Below are positions 6,414 through 11,130 of a stretch of DNA of 11,130 nucleotides, piece by piece. Position numbers and translations under genes: made by a program. The notes beneath the pieces are model-generated. The model was not told the DNA's origin, ran no database searches, and saw only the letters and a list, made by a program, of their open reading frames with translations. Numbering within the stretch: the first letter of the stretch is position 1; each line of letters opens with the position of its first letter. Source of the DNA: Candidatus Altarchaeales archaeon (GTDB lineage: Archaea; Altiarchaeota; Altiarchaeia; IMC4; SCGC-AAA252-I15); contig WJJK01000154.1 in NCBI GenBank assembly GCA_014729705.1, positions 1 through 11,130 on the forward strand. Reading direction: 5' to 3'.

Positions 6414-6429
6414 TTTTAGGAACCTAAAA
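6414..6429. promoter_or_regulatory. Inverted repeat, candidate operator
   Basis: TTTTAGG-AA-CCTAAAA has 7-bp perfect arms and a 2-bp centre, 14-29 nt upstream of the lipoprotein ATG. Two bases is too short for an RNA loop, so a DNA site for a dimeric repressor is more likely. It covers the start site (about 6419) predicted from the BoxA at 6441-6452. Confidence 0.35.
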
Positions 6430-6440
6430 AAAACATTTTT

Positions 6441-6452
6441 GATATTTATTTA
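6441..6452. promoter_or_regulatory. AT-rich promoter element between the lipoprotein gene and rpe
   Basis: GATATTTATTTA is centred about 32 nt upstream of the rpe ATG (6479), giving a nearly leaderless start, and about 47 nt upstream of the divergent lipoprotein ATG (6400). It is TATA-like in both directions, so it may serve both genes. Confidence 0.4.
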
Positions 6453-6478
6453 CGCCCTACCGTATTTATTGCCTTAGA

Positions 6479-7120
6479 ATGATGAAACAAGTTATACCTG
6501 CGTTGATAGCCGACAACCAAAAAGACCTATCGGAGATGGTCTGCTCCGTGAAAGACTATGTTTCAAGGATACAACTCGACTTTATGGACGGATTGTTCGT
6601 GGAAACCCGCTCCCTAGACTTCGACTTCCGCCTGCCTGAGACTGAGACCGCCTTTGAAGCGCATTTGATGGTGGAAGACCCCCTCTCTTGGGTGGAACAA
6701 CACGGGCATAAAGTAGATATAATTCTTCCCCACATCGAGGTGTTGAAGCTGGATGAAGACTTCAATGCGTTGAAAAAAATCTGTGACGACAAAAACCTGA
6801 AGCTGGGGCTCGTATTATCCCCTCAAACCCCTGCCGAAAAAGCGTACCCCTACATAACCGAATTAAACCAGGTGCTGGTTATGACCGTGATCCCTGGGAA
6901 ATACGGAGCAAAATACCTGCCTGAAATGCTCGACAAAATAAGGGCTCTAAGGCAAAGATACCCCGACCTTGATCTGGAGGTCGACGGCGGCATGACCTCT
7001 GAGACCGCTGGTTCTGCGGTTTCCGCTGGCGCCAACCTAATATGCTCTGGATCCTACATAATGCGCAACCCCCAACCCCCTAAAGCAATAGCCCGGTTGA
7101 TGGATGCGTTGAATCAGTAA
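6479..7120 (+). CDS. rpe: Ribulose-phosphate 3-epimerase-like protein, variant active site
   Basis: The family is a TIM barrel that interconverts ribulose 5-phosphate and xylulose 5-phosphate in the cytoplasm. The 213-residue product keeps the two catalytic Asp positions, Asp34 (LDFMDG, 33-38) and Asp169 (VDGG, 168-171). It also keeps metal ligand His62 (AHLMVEDP, 61-68), HIE (85-87), the PG of loop 6 (139-140) and the phosphate turn CSGSYI (189-194). Three usual active-site residues differ: the N-terminal PSILS-type Ser is Ala8 (IPALIAD), the metal-ligand His of H-x-D-x-M-D-G is Gln32, and the Asn before loop 6 is Ile138, followed by GKYGAK rather than GFGGQ. A related sugar-phosphate epimerase specificity is therefore possible. 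MM at 6479/6482 leaves the start uncertain by one codon. The stop overlaps the convergent membrane-peptide gene by 7 nt. Confidence 0.82.
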   Translation: MMKQVIPALIADNQKDLSEMVCSVKDYVSRIQLDFMDGLFVETRSLDFDFRLPETETAFEAHLMVEDPLSWVEQHGHKVDIILPHIEVLKLDEDFNALKKICDDKNLKLGLVLSPQTPAEKAYPYITELNQVLVMTVIPGKYGAKYLPEMLDKIRALRQRYPDLDLEVDGGMTSETAGSAVSAGANLICSGSYIMRNPQPPKAIARLMDALNQ

Positions 7121-7287
7121 AGCCTGCTTTTATACTGATCCACGGCAAGATAAACCAAAAGCACGCCAACTAAAGTCGCCCCATGACCCTGAACCGGCAT
7201 ATCATGCGTATACAGGTAGACGGCTGTAAGGAAAAACATTAACGCAGAAGCCAGGGTGAAAAGGATTTTTCGGACGTATTTATTCAT
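7114..7287 (-). CDS. Small two-helix membrane protein
   Basis: The 57-residue product starts at ATG 7287, which forms an ATGA overlap with the stop of the secreted-protein gene upstream; a longer frame to 7329 would lie inside that gene and is less likely. The sequence has a basic N-terminus (MNKYVRK), a membrane helix at about 8-27, a short polar turn containing YTHDMPVQGHG (25-35) and a second helix at about 36-50, ending QYKSRLY. By the positive-inside rule both ends are cytoplasmic. I do not recognise a family. Coupling to the secreted protein suggests the two are made together. Its 3' end overlaps the 3' end of rpe. Confidence 0.6.
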   Translation of the reverse strand: MNKYVRKILFTLASALMFFLTAVYLYTHDMPVQGHGATLVGVLLVYLAVDQYKSRLY

Positions 7288-8390
7288 TGTATCAGGTGGT
7301 TTAAGATGTTGTTTTTGTTTTCCATCCACGCATCCCTAGTATCCGTCTTACTGTACCCGGCTATGACCAGGATTTTCTGGCCGTGACTCCACAGATTCTC
7401 TCTAACCCAGTAGCCTTCCGCGCCTTCCTGCTCAAGAGCCTTCCGCTGGGAGGCGGATAAGACTTGGGAGGCTATGGATCCAACCCCCTCCGGGGCGCCG
7501 TGGCCCCCCAAAATTATTATGTTTTTATCGTATTTCTTGGCGTCGAAGATGTTAGCGTCACAGTATTCCACGGAAACCCCCCGGTCTCTGAGAAACCGGT
7601 AGAAGGGCACTGCAAGATCATGGTCCAAGCTGTTTGCCAGCACCACTACCTGAGCGCTTCGCTTGTACGGCTTATCTTTAACTTCCTCTGCTTCATCCAC
7701 TAACTCCCTTATAATAGCGTTTATGCTGAAGCGAGACACAATAAGGTATTGATCGTCTTCCTTGTGTGTTGAACCCCTCCCCTTCTCGAATTCACATTTA
7801 GTGCGGACCCGGCTCCAATCTTCAAGGCCGCTTTCAATCTTTTCCTCAACATGATCCTCAATCCGCTCAACACAATCGTTTGAGATTACTTGTGGGAGCA
7901 CTTGGCGGGCGGGGTTTTGGGCGTCCGCAAAGTAGTTGCCTCCAATACAAAGTTCATAGACTCGGGTGCACTCATCCGGCGCTTCACTCATAGCGTTAAA
8001 CCAGTTTTCCGCGGTCCTTAAAGCCCCTCCCTGCCCGGGTTCCCCACAGATCCACATCCTCTGCGGCCCCGAATCAATGGGGCAGGTGTTGAAGTTGTAG
8101 TGTAGATGCTGATCCCGGAAGACGTTGTAGGGTATTAAGGCTGGGTGGGTGTCGGTGTTCTTAGTCATATAAGTCAAACACCGTTGTTCGGTTTCCTCCC
8201 CGTTTATTTCAGCTGATAGGCTGCAGAGTTTTTGTATGAAATCAACATCCTCGGTGGGGATGCATTTAAGGTATGTGTCCTTCCCCCAGGCTTGTTTCAC
8301 CGCCTGCTCACATATGTGTTTCTGGGTTTGCGGCCCGAATCCAGAGCATAACCCTATAAGCAGGAGGAAAACAAGGATTTCTTTAGCCAT
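7284..8390 (-). CDS. Secreted Cys-rich protein: phospholipase C/S1-P1-like part plus S-layer-like domain
   Basis: The 368-residue product has a signal peptide (about 1-17; probable mature start FGPQTQKH). The first part (about 18-180) resembles the zinc-dependent phospholipase C / S1-P1 nuclease fold: a start like (W/F)-G-x-x-T-x-x-x-I, H/D-rich THPALIPYNVFRDQHLHY (81-98; His82, His95, His97) and GGNYFADAQNPAR (150-162), where family members usually read HY-x-x-D-x-x-x-P-x-H. Some usual ligand histidines are absent, so activity is uncertain. The C-terminal alpha/beta domain (about 245-368) carries IIILGGHGAPEGVG (291-304) and KILVIAGYSKTDTRDA (339-354), a pattern I associate with archaeal S-layer and cell-surface proteins. 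Eleven cysteines in the mature chain suggest disulphides. A small membrane-protein gene is coupled downstream, and lipA diverges upstream through one shared TATA element. The fold assignment of the first half is tentative. Confidence 0.6.
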   Translation of the reverse strand: MAKEILVFLLLIGLCSGFGPQTQKHICEQAVKQAWGKDTYLKCIPTEDVDFIQKLCSLSAEINGEETEQRCLTYMTKNTDTHPALIPYNVFRDQHLHYNFNTCPIDSGPQRMWICGEPGQGGALRTAENWFNAMSEAPDECTRVYELCIGGNYFADAQNPARQVLPQVISNDCVERIEDHVEEKIESGLEDWSRVRTKCEFEKGRGSTHKEDDQYLIVSRFSINAIIRELVDEAEEVKDKPYKRSAQVVVLANSLDHDLAVPFYRFLRDRGVSVEYCDANIFDAKKYDKNIIILGGHGAPEGVGSIASQVLSASQRKALEQEGAEGYWVRENLWSHGQKILVIAGYSKTDTRDAWMENKNNILNHLIQ

Positions 8391-8415
8391 ACGTAACCCA
8401 TTAAGATTAAATCCA

Positions 8416-8423
8416 TTTATATT
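8416..8423. promoter_or_regulatory. Shared bidirectional BoxA between lipA and the secreted-protein gene
   Basis: TTTATATT on plus (AATATAAA on minus) is centred about 26 nt upstream of the lipA ATG at 8446 and about 29 nt upstream of the minus-strand ATG at 8390. It is the only good TATA candidate in the 55-bp gap and sits at leaderless distance from both starts. Confidence 0.55.
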
Positions 8424-8445
8424 CCTTGTATCTTTTTCTTAGGGT

Positions 8446-9318
8446 ATGAAACCCCCGTGGCTTAAATCAAGGCCCATACAGGGTCCCTCCCTTTCCACCC
8501 ACAAAATACTGCGGGATGTTGGTTTAAACACAGTCTGTATCCAGGCGCATTGCCCCAATAAAGACGAGTGCTGGGGGTGTCAAACCGCCACATTCCTTAT
8601 ACTCGGGTCAAAGTGCACGAGATCCTGTCGTTTCTGTAGTGTGGAAACCGCTTCAGCAGGGGAGGTTGTGGATGAAAAGGAGCCTGAAAAAATTGTTGAG
8701 GCATCCGGGAGACTTGATTTAAGTTACGTGGTTTTAACAAGCCCTGATAGAGACGACTTAGGGGATTTGGGGGCAGGCCACTACGTATCCTGCATACGGA
8801 GGCTGGTGGAGTCGGGGTTTAGGGTTGAGGCTTTGACGCCTGATTTCGCAGGAGATGAGAGATTAGTTGAGCAGGTCGCAGATTCCGGGTTATCCTGTTT
8901 CGCCCACAACATAGAGACAGTTAAAAGTATCTCCCCCAAGATAAGGGATGCGCGGGCCTCCTATGAACAGTCCCTTAAAGTATTGTCTCACGCAAAAAAA
9001 ACGAACCCAAAGTTAGTGACTAAATCAAGCTTGCTCCTTGGTTTAGGGGAGACTCTGGGGGAAGTGGAGGAAGCGATGCGGGATCTTGTTGACTTGGATG
9101 TTGACGTATTGGTTTTAGGCCAATACCTTAGGCCAACCACAAATCAGGTTAAGCCACGCAGATACTATAGTCCCCGTGAGTTCGAGGAACTCAGGATGAT
9201 CGGCTTTGAGCTGGGGTTTAAACACGTGGTATCTAAGCCGTTAGCCCGCACAAGCTATAGGGCGCGTGAAGTCTATGAACTAGTAGCCGGAGAGTTCAAG
9301 GGTGTTAGGCAGCTTTAG
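8446..9318 (+). CDS. lipA: Lipoyl synthase (radical SAM)
   Basis: LipA inserts two sulphurs into protein-bound octanoyl groups to make lipoyl cofactors, for example on GcvH or 2-oxoacid dehydrogenase E2. The 290-residue product has both cluster motifs. The auxiliary 4Fe-4S motif is CX4CX5C (Cys31, Cys36, Cys42) and the radical-SAM motif is CX3CX2C (CTRSCRFC, Cys57, Cys61, Cys64). Other family landmarks are TATFLILG (47-54), TSPDRDDL (98-105), AHNIETV (153-159), KSSLLLGLGET (193-203) and GQYLRPT (225-231). The C-terminal RTSYRA (268-273) replaces RSSYxA but keeps Ser270, the position that ligates the auxiliary cluster. Cys45 is an extra cysteine. ATG 8446 lies 26 nt from a TATA element. The last 39 nt overlap rad50 tail-to-tail. 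No lipoate transferase or lipoylated protein is in the window. Codons end in G or T more than in the left-hand genes. Confidence 0.96.
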   Translation: MKPPWLKSRPIQGPSLSTHKILRDVGLNTVCIQAHCPNKDECWGCQTATFLILGSKCTRSCRFCSVETASAGEVVDEKEPEKIVEASGRLDLSYVVLTSPDRDDLGDLGAGHYVSCIRRLVESGFRVEALTPDFAGDERLVEQVADSGLSCFAHNIETVKSISPKIRDARASYEQSLKVLSHAKKTNPKLVTKSSLLLGLGETLGEVEEAMRDLVDLDVDVLVLGQYLRPTTNQVKPRRYYSPREFEELRMIGFELGFKHVVSKPLARTSYRAREVYELVAGEFKGVRQL

Positions 9319-11130
9319 GTTCTGGACGAACACGTGGGTCACGATCACAAGCTGCCCCCTGCTCGACAGTTGGTTTAAAGCCGCACCCAAAACCTCCCGA
9401 TGCTGTTCATCCAGGCTTCCGAAGGGTTCATCAAGTATCAACAACCTGACTGGGCTCATAAGATCTATTAGGGACAGCCTGAGGGCGAGGGCTAGCTGAG
9501 CCTTCTCCCCCCCGCTTGCCTGGCCCACATCCAAAACCCCCTGCCGGGTTTTGAATTCGATGCGGTAGTCTCCGGTGAAATAAACCTTCAGATACCTTGG
9601 GTTCTGGTTGAATGTCTTAAAATAATCTTGGAGCCGGGAATTCAATTGCAAAAGAAACCGGTCCCTTAAGTATTTAACTAATCCATGGTCTCTGTGGAAT
9701 ATGCGTCTGGCCTTCTTCAGGACCTTGTATCTGTTTTCCGCATCCAGTTTATCCTTTTTTAATTGTTTGAGGCGGTTGAGGTTTTCCCTTAACTGTTTCT
9801 CCATGTCAATTAGGCTTTTCTCCTCGATGTCGGCGGACTCTTTTTTGCTTTTAAACCTGAAGTAGGCCTGAGTATTCTCCTCAACCAACTGCTTGAATTT
9901 GTTTAACTGCGTTTCATCGACTTTAAGGTTTTCGAGTTTTTCTTCCATCTGCCGCCTCTCACGCGACATCCGGGTTTTGGTTTCCACCAAATGTTTTTGC
10001 CTCTCACCCAACTTAGTCTTTTCACTTATCTCCCGCTGAATCTGTTTTAACTCCCCCCTCAACTGATTTAATTCCTCTAGTTTCTGCTTGATCTGCCCGT
10101 AATCGGATTCACTGAAGTCGTGTTCCCTGATCTTTTGCCTCCTCTGCTCCAAAGTCTTTTTGAGCATAGAAATATTGTTTTTCTTTTTTTCAATAACTTC
10201 CCGTAACTGTTTCAACTGACCCTCTAAAGACGCTAAATCCGATAATTGCTTGCTTAATTTAACGTAGGTTTGTTTTTCCTCTTCAACCTGCCTGCCTGCT
10301 TTTTCTATCTCAGCATCCATCCGCTTTTTTCCCGCCTCAACCCGTTGTTTCTCCTGCTCAACATGTTCCCGGGTGAGCGGCTGCCTGCATTGCGGGCATA
10401 CCGCCTTCCCCTGCACCTCAACCAAACCAATGTACTCTTGCTTCAAGGCGTTTTTACGTGTCTTAAGCTCGGTTAAATGTTTCCTGCGGCCTTCAAGTTT
10501 CTCGGTGGCGTCTATGAAGCGTTCCTCAAGCCTCCTTCTGTCCGTCAGTTTCTTTTCATAGGTTTTTTCCGTATCCAAAAGGGAATCTAGGTCCTTCTCC
10601 TGGCTGATTTTTTTTTCAGTATCCCTCACCTCTTCAACCAGTTTCAGGATGCCCTCGATTTTCTCCCGCTCAGAAAGCTTCTCGGAGATACGGGACTCCG
10701 CAACCCTTAGTTTTCCCGCCTCCCTGAGGCTTTTGTCGATGGAGTCGTTTTCAGATTTTATCTGCGCAAGCCTAAGGTTCAATTGACTTAAATTATCCTT
10801 GCATTTACTCCTCTCCCTCTGCCTGTCTTCAAGCTCCTTTAAATCTTGTTTATGTTCATCCAACAGTTTTTTGGTTTCCCTGGTTTGGGTTTCAAGCGTC
10901 TTCTTCTGCCTGCTTAATTGCTTTAGGCGGGTTTTTTTTTCAACCAATTTTTCTGCGAGGGTTTCCTCTGTTTCCTCGTCGTATCGGTTAAGTTGTTTTT
11001 CCAAGACACTGATCTCTCCCTCCAATTTTTTCAATTCCTGCTGGGATTTCGTCCAAACCCGCTCAAGACAATCCAATCCAAACAACCGGTCTAACTCTAT
11101 CTTACCCTCCCTGCCGGATAACTTATCGAG
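9280..11130 (-). CDS. rad50: DNA double-strand break repair ATPase Rad50, N-terminus cut by window edge
   Basis: Rad50 pairs with Mre11 to sense and process DNA double-strand breaks. The frame is open to the right edge, giving 616 visible residues and lacking the N-terminal Walker A lobe. The first in-frame start-like codon (TTG, 11085) is internal, because family-like sequence (IELDRLFGLDCLERVW) spans it. Counting from that TTG, a long Lys/Glu/Gln coiled coil (about 12-460) is split by the zinc hook CPQC (230-233, bases 10387-10398), through which two Rad50 molecules join. The C-terminal ATPase lobe has the ABC signature SGGEK (524-528), Walker B LLILDEP (548-554), D-loop GSLDE (556-560) and the switch His in VTHV (582-585). 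All these are intact. No mre11 is in the window; archaeal mre11 usually lies nearby. The 3' end overlaps lipA by 39 nt. Confidence 0.95.
   Translation of the reverse strand, partial: LDKLSGREGKIELDRLFGLDCLERVWTKSQQELKKLEGEISVLEKQLNRYDEETEETLAEKLVEKKTRLKQLSRQKKTLETQTRETKKLLDEHKQDLKELEDRQRERSKCKDNLSQLNLRLAQIKSENDSIDKSLREAGKLRVAESRISEKLSEREKIEGILKLVEEVRDTEKKISQEKDLDSLLDTEKTYEKKLTDRRRLEERFIDATEKLEGRRKHLTELKTRKNALKQEYIGLVEVQGKAVCPQCRQPLTREHVEQEKQRVEAGKKRMDAEIEKAGRQVEEEKQTYVKLSKQLSDLASLEGQLKQLREVIEKKKNNISMLKKTLEQRRQKIREHDFSESDYGQIKQKLEELNQLRGELKQIQREISEKTKLGERQKHLVETKTRMSRERRQMEEKLENLKVDETQLNKFKQLVEENTQAYFRFKSKKESADIEEKSLIDMEKQLRENLNRLKQLKKDKLDAENRYKVLKKARRIFHRDHGLVKYLRDRFLLQLNSRLQDYFKTFNQNPRYLKVYFTGDYRIEFKTRQGVLDVGQASGGEKAQLALALRLSLIDLMSPVRLLILDEPFGSLDEQHREVLGAALNQLSSRGQLVIVTHVFVQNLKLPNTLELSGY

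Noticed and set aside
7288..7329. Longer start of the two-helix membrane protein
   Set aside because: The added residues come from the coding region of the secreted-protein gene; ATG 7287 overlaps its stop as ATGA.
7464..7703. 79-codon plus-strand frame within the secreted-protein gene
   Set aside because: It is antisense to the S-layer-like domain, whose conserved glycine motifs mark the minus frame as the coding one.
10270..10561. Two short plus-strand frames across the rad50 coiled coil
   Set aside because: They are antisense to heptad-rich coding sequence and the zinc hook, and have no features of their own.
1..11130. CRISPR array, tRNA/rRNA gene, transposase or phage module
   Set aside because: No regularly spaced direct repeats, no cloverleaf-like sequence in the few gaps (largest 121 bp) and no transposase, integrase or phage motifs in any frame I read.

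Overview
The window looks archaeal. The evidence is AT-rich BoxA/TATA-like elements 26-30 nt upstream of start codons (leaderless promoters), ATGA and 8-11 nt start/stop overlaps, Ile-ATA and Arg-AGG/AGA codon use, a Rad50 with a CXXC zinc hook, and a secreted protein ending in an archaeal S-layer-like domain. Base composition is intermediate and genes are packed tightly, with convergent overlaps of 7 and 39 nt. I cannot name the phylum; a euryarchaeal, DPANN or Altiarchaeota-like lineage is a guess.

Layout. (1) 3-1654: the 3' end of a surface protein with FG-GAP/VCBS-like propeller repeats and a C-terminal membrane segment, coupled by an ATGA junction to an unrecognised soluble helical protein. 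(2) 1657-2130: a PPC/DUF296 protein on the minus strand, separated by 39 bp from a divergent promoter pair. (3) 2131-5844: scpB, a DUF2207 membrane protein, lemA and htpX, all on the plus strand. scpB overlaps DUF2207 and lemA overlaps htpX; lemA also has its own promoter. (4) 5845-5965: a 121-bp gap between convergent genes. It holds an archaeal-type promoter followed, at the expected start-site distance, by a 70-nt sequence able to fold into one long hairpin. This is the best candidate for something undescribed. (5) 5966-7120: a small lipoprotein (minus) divergent from a variant ribulose-phosphate 3-epimerase, with an inverted repeat between them. (6) 7114-8390: a minus-strand pair, a cysteine-rich secreted protein (phospholipase C/S1-P1-nuclease-like part plus S-layer-like domain) followed by a two-helix membrane peptide. 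(7) 8446-11130: lipA, divergent from the secreted protein through one shared TATA element, and convergent with the C-terminal two thirds of rad50, which runs off the right edge.

The genes do not form one pathway. The coherent blocks are the envelope-maintenance cluster DUF2207-LemA-HtpX (with scpB in front), the secreted protein plus membrane peptide, and isolated housekeeping genes (rpe, lipA, rad50, scpB). I saw no CRISPR array, transposase, tRNA or rRNA, and no phage or defence genes apart from the DNA-repair gene rad50.
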